This document shows positions 1 to 8,366 of a stretch of 9,503 bases of DNA, piece after piece. Numbering within the stretch: the stretch's first letter is position 1; the number at the start of each line of letters is the position of its first letter. The DNA is from Phocaeicola sp. (GTDB lineage: Bacteria > Bacteroidota > Bacteroidia > Bacteroidales > Bacteroidaceae), in assembly GCA_020026175.1 (NCBI GenBank), contig JAHHQV010000077.1:1-9503 (forward strand), in the 5' to 3' direction. Position numbers and translations under genes: made by a program. Under the pieces are notes generated by a model. It did no database searches, had not been told where the DNA came from, and saw nothing but the letters and a program-made list of their open reading frames with translations.

Positions 1-23
1 TATCGGCTGAAAAACAGCCGATA
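1..23. repeat. Perfect 9-bp stem-loop at the left edge
   Basis: TATCGGCTG (1-9) and CAGCCGATA (15-23) are exact reverse complements separated by five A residues, so the transcript or DNA can form a tight hairpin. On the + strand it is followed by AAATTG rather than a T-run, so it does not look like a terminator for an upstream + strand gene. A minus-strand terminator would have its T-run to the left of base 1, which cannot be seen. It lies 35 nt before the annotated susC start and could be a leader structure, the tail of an upstream terminator, or one arm of a recombination site. The palindrome is certain; its role is unknown. Confidence 0.6.
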
Positions 24-57
24 AAATTGTCGTGGCGGAAAATAGAATGCTTACAGT

Positions 58-3000
58 ATGATGCTGCTCATGGCATCTATGTCAACAGGTATGGCCAATG
101 CTGTCCCATTAAACAGTGTTGCCATAGACGCTATCCAGCAGGATAATGTATGTAAAGGTATTGTAACAGATGCTACCGGAATGACGGTAATAGGTGCATC
201 TGTAGTTGTTAAAGGTACAACAAACGGTACAATTACAGGTATAGAAGGAGATTTCGAACTTCCTAATGTAAACAAAGGAGATGTTATACAAATCTCTTTC
301 GTTGGTTACAAAACAGAAGAAATCACTTTTGATGGTAAACCAATTAACATCCAGTTGAAAGACGACACCCAGACTCTTGACGAGGTAGTAGTAACAGCTT
401 TAGGTTTGAAACGTGAAGAAAAAGCCTTAGGTTATGCCGTTACAGAGGTGAAAGGTGACGAACTTAAAGCAGCAAATACTGTATCTCCAGTAGCAGCATT
501 GCAAGGTAAAGTAGCCGGTGTGGAAATATCAGGTTCAGACGGTGGTTTGTTTGGTAGTACAAAAATCCAGATTCGTGGTGCTTCTACATTGGGAAGCAAC
601 AACCAGCCTATTTATGTAGTAGATGGAGTTATCCTTGACAATGGTGTTTCGGGAAATACCAGTGCTGATTTCGAAGCGGGTAACAACAATGCAAACGACT
701 ATGGTAACGAGTTGAAAAACCTTAACCCTGATGATTTTGAGACAGTTTCGGTATTGAAAGGTGCAGCAGCTACAGCATTGTACGGTTCTCGTGGATTGAA
801 CGGTGCAGTGGTTATCACCACAAAGTCTGGTAAAGGTGCTCAGGGACTTGGTATCAGCGTTTCTCAGACATTTGGTATCGACCATGCTTTCAGAACAGGA
901 GATATACAGACCCTTTACGGACCAGGATATGTTCCAGGATGGCAGGATTCAGACAAGAACGGAAGTATATGGGACCCATTCCAGTTTACTATAGACCAAA
1001 ATGGCGACAGAACTTTGATAGGTTCTGCCAACTATGGTTTCGGACCTCGTTATGATGGTTCTCAAATTCGTAATTACGACGGTTCTTGGACTACTTATTC
1101 TCCTATCAAGAACAATATGCTTGATATGTATAAGTTAGGTTTCAACACCAACACAAACGTATCTATCCGTGGAGGTAACGAAAAGACTACATTCTATACT
1201 TCATTCTCGTATAAGAATGCAAAATCTACTACAGAGAATAATACATTTGAGCGTTACTCTATGTTGCTGAAAGCTACACACAAGCTTAACGACTGGGTAG
1301 ACGTAGCTGCATCTGTTAGTTTTGCTAACTCAAAGCCACGTAATGCACAGCTTAATGCAGGTGAACTTTTCGTAAACGGTAATACTCGTGTTATCACTCC
1401 TTTGTTTGATGTAGATTATTTCCGCAATAAATATCTTGGTGAACATGGAGGTATTGCTGACACTAAGTATGGTGACATGTATGGTTCAATTCCTTCATCG
1501 GCAAAAATGCACTTCTTTAAGTTAGACAATTACGATTATGTTCGTAACGAAACCGTAATACGTCCTACATTCGAAGTAAACGTCAAGATAACAGACTGGT
1601 TGAATTTTAAGGCAGATGCCAACATGAACCGTTACTATACATCGGTAGAAGACAAACAGTTAGGTAGTGGTTATGCAAATGATGGTGGTCTTTACGCCAT
1701 ATCTCAGGACATCAAGGAACAGTTTACAGTAGGTGGAACATTTACTGCAAGCAAGCAGATAAAGGAATTCTCTTTGGGAGGATTTGCACGTTTCGAATAC
1801 TACAATACATCATCTAAACATTCAAAAGTATCTACAGACGGTGGAATGGTAGTTCCAGGAGAATGGTTTGTAGAAAACTCTAAGAAGACAAAGTTCAGCG
1901 AAGCTAATATCAATGGCTCAAAGCGTATCCTTTCTTCTATTTTCGCTTTGAACTTAGGATGGAAGAACCAACTGTATCTTGATATTACCGGACGTAACGA
2001 CTGGTCATCTTCATTGGTATATTCTAACCGTACAGGTAACTACTCTTATTTCTATCCATCTGTTTCTGGTTCATGGCTTATCAACGAAACTTTCCGCGAT
2101 AAGATGCCTTCATGGATTAATCTAGCAAAGATTCGTGGTTCATGGGCTCAGGTAGGTAATGATACAGACCCATATACTGTAAATCAGACATATAACTTGA
2201 GAACAATGGAGATGTATGATGGTAATATCTATACTAATGAATTGGATATGTTGATGAAGATTTCAAACTTGAAACCAGAACGTAAGAATTCATGGGAAAT
2301 AGGTCTTGACCTCCGCACATTGAATAACCGCTTGAATTTGGATTTAACATATTATAAGGAGAATACTACAGACCAGATTATGAGAATTGATGTTCCTGCT
2401 ATTTCTGGTGTAAACCAGCAGCTTGTAAATGCCGGTAACATTCAGAACTCTGGTATTGAAATAGCATTGAACACTACTCCGTTCAAGAACAAGGACTGGC
2501 AGTGGGATTTGGACTTTACATATACTCGCAACAGAAGTAAGATTATAGAACTGCATCCCAATGTAGCAAACTATATATCATTGTCTGGTTTTGTCAATTC
2601 TTATGACTATCATATAGGTTCAGTAGCAAAAGTGGGCGAAGCTTATGGTACATTGATGTCTGATGTTATGCCTGCATACAACGAAAAGGGTGAACCTATA
2701 TTGGAGTGGGATGACGATTGGAGAGGTGCTTATCGCGCACAGAGCAAGAGTGTGGAAGTTGTAGGTAACATGACTCCCGATTTCCTTGGTTCTGTATCTA
2801 CTACACTTACATGGAAAGACCTTAGCCTTAACGTAGGTCTTGACATGCGTTTCGGTGGTTTGGTAGCTTCTTACTCAAACTTATACGGAACAATGGCTGG
2901 ATGGACTGAAACTTCTTTGCCTTATCGTGACCCAGAACATGGAGGTCTTTCATGGGAAAGCCAGTATGCCGACAGCAAGGGTGTAAAATACACAGACGGT

Positions 3001-3438
3001 TTTATTCCAGAAGGTGTGTTCAAGGAAGGAACAATAGCTACATTGGTAGATGGTACAAAGATGGACGTAAGCGGCATGTCGTATGCTCAGCTTGTGAAAG
3101 AAGGCAAATTAGAACCAACTCATGCCGGAGCATGGTATATGAACAACTATGCATGGGGAGCTATGACCGTAGACGATATTTGGGTACACGAGCTGAGCTA
3201 CATCGCATTGCGTAACATCAGCCTTAACTACCGTTTGCCAAGCGGCTTTGCACACAAGTTGGGAGCCAAAGGTTTGAGCCTTTCGTTCAGTGCCCGTAAC
3301 CTGGGTTATCTGTATAACTCATTGCCAAACAACATCAATCCGGAATCAGTACGTTCAAACTCAGCATCTGAGTTCCGTATCCGTGGTTTCGAGCCTTATA
3401 CAGCCAGCTACATCTTCACTATTAATGCTAATTTCTAA
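58..3438 (+). CDS. SusC/RagA-family TonB-dependent outer-membrane transporter
   Basis: This 1126-residue protein is a SusC-type outer-membrane transporter that, with its SusD partner, imports large ligands (glycans or peptides) into the periplasm using TonB energy. A hydrophobic segment ending in MANA (residues 1-15) serves as signal peptide. A carboxypeptidase-regulatory-like domain follows at about 31-101, then a TonB-box-like DEVVVTALG (108-116). The plug domain (about 121-256) carries the SusC signature IQIRGASTLGSNNQPIYVVDG and ends in GLNGAVVITTKSG. The remainder is the 22-strand beta-barrel, closing with a terminal phenylalanine (TINANF) as expected for BAM recognition. The susD-like gene starts 21 nt downstream. 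Oddity: the signal peptide starts MMLLMASM with no Lys/Arg, and an in-frame TAG at 43-45 rules out an earlier start in this frame. The other frame upstream reads AENRMLTV up to a TGA at 59-61, so the true start may be lost to a frameshift. Family assignment is very secure; substrate is unknown. Confidence 0.96.
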   Translation: MMLLMASMSTGMANAVPLNSVAIDAIQQDNVCKGIVTDATGMTVIGASVVVKGTTNGTITGIEGDFELPNVNKGDVIQISFVGYKTEEITFDGKPINIQLKDDTQTLDEVVVTALGLKREEKALGYAVTEVKGDELKAANTVSPVAALQGKVAGVEISGSDGGLFGSTKIQIRGASTLGSNNQPIYVVDGVILDNGVSGNTSADFEAGNNNANDYGNELKNLNPDDFETVSVLKGAAATALYGSRGLNGAVVITTKSGKGAQGLGISVSQTFGIDHAFRTGDIQTLYGPGYVPGWQDSDKNGSIWDPFQFTIDQNGDRTLIGSANYGFGPRYDGSQIRNYDGSWTTYSPIKNNMLDMYKLGFNTNTNVSIRGGNEKTTFYTSFSYKNAKSTTENNTFERYSMLLKATHKLNDWVDVAASVSFANSKPRNAQLNAGELFVNGNTRVITPLFDVDYFRNKYLGEHGGIADTKYGDMYGSIPSSAKMHFFKLDNYDYVRNETVIRPTFEVNVKITDWLNFKADANMNRYYTSVEDKQLGSGYANDGGLYAISQDIKEQFTVGGTFTASKQIKEFSLGGFARFEYYNTSSKHSKVSTDGGMVVPGEWFVENSKKTKFSEANINGSKRILSSIFALNLGWKNQLYLDITGRNDWSSSLVYSNRTGNYSYFYPSVSGSWLINETFRDKMPSWINLAKIRGSWAQVGNDTDPYTVNQTYNLRTMEMYDGNIYTNELDMLMKISNLKPERKNSWEIGLDLRTLNNRLNLDLTYYKENTTDQIMRIDVPAISGVNQQLVNAGNIQNSGIEIALNTTPFKNKDWQWDLDFTYTRNRSKIIELHPNVANYISLSGFVNSYDYHIGSVAKVGEAYGTLMSDVMPAYNEKGEPILEWDDDWRGAYRAQSKSVEVVGNMTPDFLGSVSTTLTWKDLSLNVGLDMRFGGLVASYSNLYGTMAGWTETSLPYRDPEHGGLSWESQYADSKGVKYTDGFIPEGVFKEGTIATLVDGTKMDVSGMSYAQLVKEGKLEPTHAGAWYMNNYAWGAMTVDDIWVHELSYIALRNISLNYRLPSGFAHKLGAKGLSLSFSARNLGYLYNSLPNNINPESVRSNSASEFRIRGFEPYTASYIFTINANF

Positions 3439-3459
3439 TTTAAAAGGATTACATCTATT

Positions 3460-5352
3460 ATGAATTATAAATATATAACAGCTGCTCTGCTTTTGGGAGG
3501 AACTTTGCTCTCTACTTCATGCTCGGATGATTTTGCAGAGTTAAATTCGGATCCGTCTTCTATTACCAATCCGGATGTCCGTTTCTTGTTTACCCAGTGT
3601 GAAGCAAAATTCCAGCCAGGTGATTATGCTCAGTGGTTCGGTGGTTTCAACGATCTGTCTACATGGTCGCAGACTACTGTTTCGTCTGGTGGTAATACAA
3701 GTCGTTCAAACCGTCCTACAGAGGAAGCCAACGGTTGTGGCTACGAAGTGAATGAAGTATTGCGTTATACAAACGAGATACGTTATCAGATTTCAAAAAT
3801 GTCTGATAAAGAAAAGAAAATGTATGAATACATTCAGTATCTCTGTCATCCGTTGCTTGTATATCTAAGTATACAGGACTCAGACCTATATGGTTCACGC
3901 CAATATACCGAAGCAGAACAGGCACGCTATACTAACCCTCCTTTGCTGCTTCCCAAATACGACACTCAGGAAGAGTTGTTGGAAGTATGGTTGAAAGAAC
4001 TTAACCAGACTATAGATTATATTTCCACTCATGAAATCAACGATGTTTTGGGCAGCCAGGACTTCATCTATAAGGGTGATGTAAAACAGTGGGCAAAACT
4101 TGCTAACTCTTTGAAGTTGAAAATTGCGGCAAGACTTATAAATAAAGACCGTAAGCGAGCATTTAATATAGTAAAAGAAGCATGTGAAAACCCTGCCGGA
4201 CTGATTCTTACTACAGAAGACGATGTGGTTTACAATAAGGGTAAGTTCGACAATAACTGGAACAATGATATAAATGTTGGTGTAGGTAGCAAGCATCTTA
4301 TAGATTTCTTGGTAAAGAACCAAGACCCACGTTTGTTCTATTTCTTCCAGAAGAATGACTACAACTCTAATGTAGTTCAGGCTTATTTCGACCAGAATAG
4401 AGGTATGCCCTCTTATGTAGAAGCTAATGTAATTTCAGAGAAAGGAAAAGACGGAAAGAAAGTTTTCAAGGAATGGAAAGCTCCGGGCGAACCTTGGGTA
4501 CGCTATTATGGACTTCCTGTAGAAATTGGAGCTAAGCAGAAAACAGAGTATGACGATTACTTTGACTCAAAGGATTCATTGTTTGTATTATATAACAAGG
4601 AAGGAGCAAAGAAAACTTATTATCCCTGCTCTTACAGAAATCAGGAGATGGTAAAAGGTTTGCTTACTTACACATATCCTGACGCTCCAAATGTTAATCC
4701 AGAACAGGACAAAGAGCAATACGGATGGTATGGACTTTACTATTCGGCTGCAGAATCAAATCTTATCCTTTCAGAGTTTACTCTGCTAGGAGCTACATGG
4801 AAAAACCAAAAATCGGCACAAGACTATTTCTCGGCAGGTGTAGAAGCATCTGTACGCGGCTATGACTTGGTTGCAGGAAAGAACCATATTCCATATTACG
4901 ATACAACTTATAAGAAAGACAAGCATGATGTTTCTATCAAGTTGCAGGAAAAATGGGTAGAAGAATTGTTGAAGAAAGATTCATATAAACTTACAGGCAA
5001 CAAGAAAGACGATTTGGAGAAAGTGTATGTACAGCAGTATCTGCATTATTTCAATGCTCCTATCGATCAGTTTGTAAATATGTTGCGTTCGGGTGTTCCT
5101 CAGAAGAATAGTAAAGTGCTTCCACGTTTGGAGTTCGACAAGCAGTTGGGTGATGCATTTAGTATCCCTCGTCGTTTCCCTGTATCAGAGCCATTGGAGT
5201 CTGATTTGTTGTATGATATAACTATCGAGGCATATAAGGCACAAGGATTCACTTATAGTGGAACAAACTCTAAGAATCCTGAAACACTTCAGCATGAACG
5301 TGTATGGATGGACAAGGAAAATCCTTCTTTGGGTTATGGACCTAAAGAATAA
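3460..5352 (+). CDS. SusD/RagB-family nutrient-binding surface lipoprotein
   Basis: This 630-residue protein is the SusD-like lid that sits on the SusC barrel at the cell surface and captures the ligand. A short signal peptide ends in the lipobox LLSTSC with Cys21 as the lipidation site. The following SDD matches the acidic lipoprotein export signal that sends Bacteroidota lipoproteins to the surface. Typical features of the divergent SusD-like group (SusD-like_2 type) are PKYDTQEELLEVWLKELNQT (about 165-184), the KGDVKQWAKLANSLKLKIAARL block (about 205-226) and a later YYSAAESNLILSEFTLLGA segment followed by a helical AGVEASVRGYD repeat-like region. It is somewhat longer than many SusD proteins. 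A purine-rich AAAAGGA (3442-3448) precedes the ATG by 11 nt. It lies 21 nt after the susC stop and is followed by a strong terminator, so the two genes form one transcript. Family is secure; the ligand cannot be predicted. Confidence 0.95.
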   Translation: MNYKYITAALLLGGTLLSTSCSDDFAELNSDPSSITNPDVRFLFTQCEAKFQPGDYAQWFGGFNDLSTWSQTTVSSGGNTSRSNRPTEEANGCGYEVNEVLRYTNEIRYQISKMSDKEKKMYEYIQYLCHPLLVYLSIQDSDLYGSRQYTEAEQARYTNPPLLLPKYDTQEELLEVWLKELNQTIDYISTHEINDVLGSQDFIYKGDVKQWAKLANSLKLKIAARLINKDRKRAFNIVKEACENPAGLILTTEDDVVYNKGKFDNNWNNDINVGVGSKHLIDFLVKNQDPRLFYFFQKNDYNSNVVQAYFDQNRGMPSYVEANVISEKGKDGKKVFKEWKAPGEPWVRYYGLPVEIGAKQKTEYDDYFDSKDSLFVLYNKEGAKKTYYPCSYRNQEMVKGLLTYTYPDAPNVNPEQDKEQYGWYGLYYSAAESNLILSEFTLLGATWKNQKSAQDYFSAGVEASVRGYDLVAGKNHIPYYDTTYKKDKHDVSIKLQEKWVEELLKKDSYKLTGNKKDDLEKVYVQQYLHYFNAPIDQFVNMLRSGVPQKNSKVLPRLEFDKQLGDAFSIPRRFPVSEPLESDLLYDITIEAYKAQGFTYSGTNSKNPETLQHERVWMDKENPSLGYGPKE

Positions 5353-5381
5353 TGAATATTTATCCAAATATTAGAATAATT

Positions 5382-5423
5382 ACGTCTGTTTCAAGTCATT
5401 ACTTGAAACAGACGTTTTTTTTT
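5382..5423 (+). terminator. Strong intrinsic terminator of the susCD operon
   Basis: A perfect 15-bp stem, ACGTCTGTTTCAAGT (5382-5396) pairing with ACTTGAAACAGACGT (5401-5415), is closed by the four-base loop CATT and runs into nine consecutive T residues (5415-5423). It begins 29 nt after the susD stop codon. There is no matching T-run on the minus strand, so it works in the + direction. It separates the susCD operon from the next receptor gene, which therefore needs its own promoter. Confidence 0.96.
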
Positions 5424-5499
5424 GAGGGAGAGGTGGATTCTTGCAAAAACATTAATAAACTTGTAATACCTATTTAATCAACAGGAATTTTTATCTCTA

Positions 5500-5507
5500 T
5501 ATTTTTG
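5500..5507 (+). promoter_or_regulatory. Bacteroidota-type -7 element for the receptor-phosphatase operon
   Basis: TATTTTTG fits the TAnnTTTG consensus of the -7 element used by the primary sigma factor of Bacteroidales. It lies 21 nt before the ATG at 5529, so transcription would start only about 10-17 nt before the gene. No TTTG-like -33 element is present 19-21 nt further upstream, so the promoter may be weak or need an activator. Its place between the terminator and the start codon of the next gene supports the call. AAGG at 5521-5524 is the only ribosome-binding-like sequence. Confidence 0.5.
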
Positions 5508-5528
5508 CCGAAAACAAAATAAGGTTAA

Positions 5529-8345
5529 ATGAAGAATAAAAAATCAATGCTTATTGTAGCTTTTTTAATGTTGGGTGGCATTAGTAGAGGTTACGCAGTG
5601 GACGAAACAGGGAATGGAGGCATAAACGGACGTGTGGTTGATGCACAATCGCAAGTTTTGCCAGGGGCATCTATCTATGTAAAAGAGTTAGGCGCAGGGG
5701 TTGTAAGTGACAATAACGGATATTTTACACTTCCAGAACTATCACCAGGGAAATATACTCTTGAGGTTTCATACTTAGGATATGAATCGTTCAAACTTGT
5801 AGTAAATATATCTGATAACAAAATGTTTGAACATAATATAGTGTTGAAGGAAAACGATGGAATCTGCCTGCCTGAAGTTCAGGTTAAAGGTGTCTTCAGC
5901 GACCAACAGCGAGCCCTTAATATGCAGAAGAACAATATGGGGGTGACAAACATTGTATCTGCAGATCAGGTGGGAAAATTTCCTGATTCAAATATCGGTG
6001 ATGCTCTGAAACGAATAAATGGTATCAATGTACAATACGACCAAGGTGAGGCCAGATTCGGTCAGATACGTGGAACAAGTGCCGATTATACTTCCGTAAG
6101 TGTAAATGGAAACAGACTCCCATCTGCCGAAGGAGGAACAAGAAATGTACAGCTGGACCTGGTTCCTGCAGATATGGTTCAGACCATTGAGGTCAGTAAA
6201 GTAGTTACTAGCGATATGGATGGTGATGCCATTGGAGGAACTATTAATCTTGTTACTAAGAACACCCCATATAAAAGGGTTTTCAATGCCACGGCAGGAG
6301 CAGGATATAATGTATTTGGGAATTCTCCTCAAATGAATTTCGGACTTACATATGGTGAGCGTTTCTTCAACGATAAATTAGGAGTCATGGTATCGGGCTC
6401 ATATCAGAATTCTCCTTTCGGATCGGACAACGTTGAGTTTGAATATCAGGAGAAAGATGGAATTATCCAACTGAAAGAAGCACAGGTGAGACAATATAAA
6501 ATAAGAAGAGAACGTCATAGTTATTCTCTATCGGCAGACTACAAGTTCAATTCTGCAAATAAGATATCTTTCAAGGGAATATATAATCTTCGTAATGACT
6601 GGGAAAACAGATATAGAATAAGTTATAAAAAACTAAATAGCGATCCTTCAAAACAGTCTGTTGTAATGCAGACAAAAGGTGGAGGTGATGATGAGAGAAA
6701 TGCCAGGCTTGAAAGACAGCAGACCATGGACTTCACCCTTGACGGTGAGCATTCAATAGGAAAACTGCTTATTGATTGGGCTGCATCTTATGCTCATGCT
6801 GCAGAGGATAGACCGGATGAACGTTATTTCGCTGTTTCTCTGAAAGGTAAAAATTCGGAAGATTACTTCAGCAGTCTAAATTTTGCCGAGGCTGGAGGAA
6901 GATTTCCTTATGCTAACCTGCCAATACCGAATTATTCTGACTCATCAAACAAGTGGGAGGTAAGCGAACTTTCAAGTTCTAACCAGAATATCAGTGAAGA
7001 CGAATGGAAGTTACGACTTAACTTCAAGTATCCTTTGATGAAGGGCGAATATGCAAATACAATAAAATTTGGAGCCAAGTACACAGACAAGACTAAAGAC
7101 AAGGAAAATCATAAGTTCGGATATATAGAAGCATACGATAATCTGGTCGGAAACGAGTGGCAGAAAAATCTCAGCCGGCAGATAAGAAGCGGATTTATGC
7201 CAGGTAATTTCTATCCTGTTAACAGTAGTTTTGTGGATAATCATTATTTGGGTAATTTGCCATTACACAAGTGGGACGGACAGGAAGAATTGGTTGATGC
7301 TTCAGGTAATTATCACGCAAAAGAGCGAGTGAGCAGTGCTTATCTGCGTTTCGACCAGCAGATAGGTCGTAAGGCAGACCTTGTAGTGGGGTTGCGTATG
7401 GAGAATACCGATCTTGCCTACAGTGGGTTCAATTATTCGGTAGATGCAGACGAAAAAGAAACAATTGTTCCTACAGGCAAACATACTAATAATTATACCA
7501 ACTGGTTGCCGAGCATCCTTTTCAGGTATAGTGCAAACAATGATTTCAAACTGAGAACTTCTTTTACAAAAACTCTTTCACGACCAAAATATTCTGATTT
7601 GGTACCATGTGTAAGCTATAATGTACAAGACGAAGAAGCATCCATTGGAAATCCTTATCTCAAGCCAACCGTTTCTTATAATTTTGACGTCAATGGAGAA
7701 TACTATTTTAAAAGTATAGGATTGGTAAGTCTCGGATTATTTTACAAGAATATACACGATGTGGTGGTTGATGAGGTGTGGATTGGTAGTGATAATGAAA
7801 TTCCAGTTACATCCGAGCATGAATATCTTATTGAAAAACCAGTCAATGCTTATGATGCAGACCTGTTCGGAGTAGAATTTGCCTATCAGCGAGATTTCGG
7901 ATTCATATCGCCTGCACTCAAGTGTATCGGATTTTATGGTACTTACACATATACACATAGCAATACTAAAAATTTCAAGTTCGGGCATCGTATAGTTGGT
8001 GAAGGGGAAAAAGTAAAAATGGCAGGTTCGCCCGAACATACAGCCAATGCTTCGTTGTATTTCGAAAAGAAAGGTATAGATATACGTCTTTCTTACAATT
8101 TTGCATCAAGTTTTGTTGATGAAATGGGAACAGTAGCTGCACTTGACAGGTATTATGACAAGACACATTATCTTGATTTAAATATGAGCTATACCTTTGG
8201 TAAAAAAATCAAGACAACTATATTTGCAGATGTTACCAACCTGCTTAATCAGCCACTCAGATACTATCAAGGCAAAACAGACAGAACCATGCAGGTGGAA
8301 TATTATGGTGTAAAGGCAAATGCTGGAGTAAAAGTGTCATTTTAA
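5529..8345 (+). CDS. TonB-dependent receptor (TIGR01782-like, not SusC type)
   Basis: This 938-residue protein is an outer-membrane TonB-dependent transporter of the group first named from Xanthomonas and Caulobacter. The signal peptide starts MKNKKS and probably ends after RGYA (residue 23). A carboxypeptidase-regulatory-like domain spans about 32-107 (NGRVVDAQSQVLPGASIYV, SYLGYESF). A TonB-box-like LPEVQVKG lies near 114-121. The plug (about 130-245) shows the family hallmarks GKFPDSNIGDALKRINGINV, QIRGTSADYTSVSVNGNRLP, LDLVPADMVQTIEVSKVVTSDMD and GGTINLVTK. The rest is the barrel with SFTKTLSRPKYSDLVP and NPYLKPTVSYNFD, ending in Phe (GVKVSF). There is no SusD-like gene beside it and no extra N-terminal signalling (STN) domain. 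The next gene, 21 nt on, is an exported phosphatase, suggesting that the ligand is phosphorylated or released by it; that is inference. Arginine is often AGA here, unlike the CGT-rich susC. Confidence 0.94.
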   Translation: MKNKKSMLIVAFLMLGGISRGYAVDETGNGGINGRVVDAQSQVLPGASIYVKELGAGVVSDNNGYFTLPELSPGKYTLEVSYLGYESFKLVVNISDNKMFEHNIVLKENDGICLPEVQVKGVFSDQQRALNMQKNNMGVTNIVSADQVGKFPDSNIGDALKRINGINVQYDQGEARFGQIRGTSADYTSVSVNGNRLPSAEGGTRNVQLDLVPADMVQTIEVSKVVTSDMDGDAIGGTINLVTKNTPYKRVFNATAGAGYNVFGNSPQMNFGLTYGERFFNDKLGVMVSGSYQNSPFGSDNVEFEYQEKDGIIQLKEAQVRQYKIRRERHSYSLSADYKFNSANKISFKGIYNLRNDWENRYRISYKKLNSDPSKQSVVMQTKGGGDDERNARLERQQTMDFTLDGEHSIGKLLIDWAASYAHAAEDRPDERYFAVSLKGKNSEDYFSSLNFAEAGGRFPYANLPIPNYSDSSNKWEVSELSSSNQNISEDEWKLRLNFKYPLMKGEYANTIKFGAKYTDKTKDKENHKFGYIEAYDNLVGNEWQKNLSRQIRSGFMPGNFYPVNSSFVDNHYLGNLPLHKWDGQEELVDASGNYHAKERVSSAYLRFDQQIGRKADLVVGLRMENTDLAYSGFNYSVDADEKETIVPTGKHTNNYTNWLPSILFRYSANNDFKLRTSFTKTLSRPKYSDLVPCVSYNVQDEEASIGNPYLKPTVSYNFDVNGEYYFKSIGLVSLGLFYKNIHDVVVDEVWIGSDNEIPVTSEHEYLIEKPVNAYDADLFGVEFAYQRDFGFISPALKCIGFYGTYTYTHSNTKNFKFGHRIVGEGEKVKMAGSPEHTANASLYFEKKGIDIRLSYNFASSFVDEMGTVAALDRYYDKTHYLDLNMSYTFGKKIKTTIFADVTNLLNQPLRYYQGKTDRTMQVEYYGVKANAGVKVSF

Positions 8346-8349
8346 TAAC

Positions 8350-8363
8350 TATAAATATTTATA
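8350..8363. repeat. 14-bp AT-only palindrome between receptor and phosphatase genes
   Basis: TATAAATATTTATA is a perfect palindrome filling most of the 21-nt gap between the two genes and ending 3 nt before the phosphatase ATG. It replaces any purine-rich ribosome-binding sequence. AT-rich leaders are normal for Bacteroidota translation starts, and a palindrome of A and T only is not rare in AT-rich DNA, so this may have no special role. Confidence 0.35.
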
Positions 8364-8366
8364 AGT

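Noticed and set aside
1..23. Reading the left-edge hairpin as a + strand terminator of an upstream gene
   Set aside because: The bases after the stem are AAATTGTCG, with no T-run.
803..994. 63-residue + strand ORF inside susC
   Set aside because: It overlaps the securely identified plug-domain coding sequence of SusC in another frame and has no recognisable features; it is a shadow frame.
2952..3215. 87-residue + strand ORF inside susC
   Set aside because: Arg- and Cys-rich out-of-frame reading of the SusC barrel sequence; no start signal and no protein-like motif.
3895..4323. 142-residue minus-strand ORF opposite susD
   Set aside because: Longest antisense frame, but rich in Cys, Phe, Ile and Tyr as expected from the complement of an AT-rich gene, and fully inside a well-supported coding region.
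5988..6332. 114-residue minus-strand ORF opposite the receptor plug
   Set aside because: Complement shadow of conserved plug-domain codons; no signal peptide, domain or promoter.
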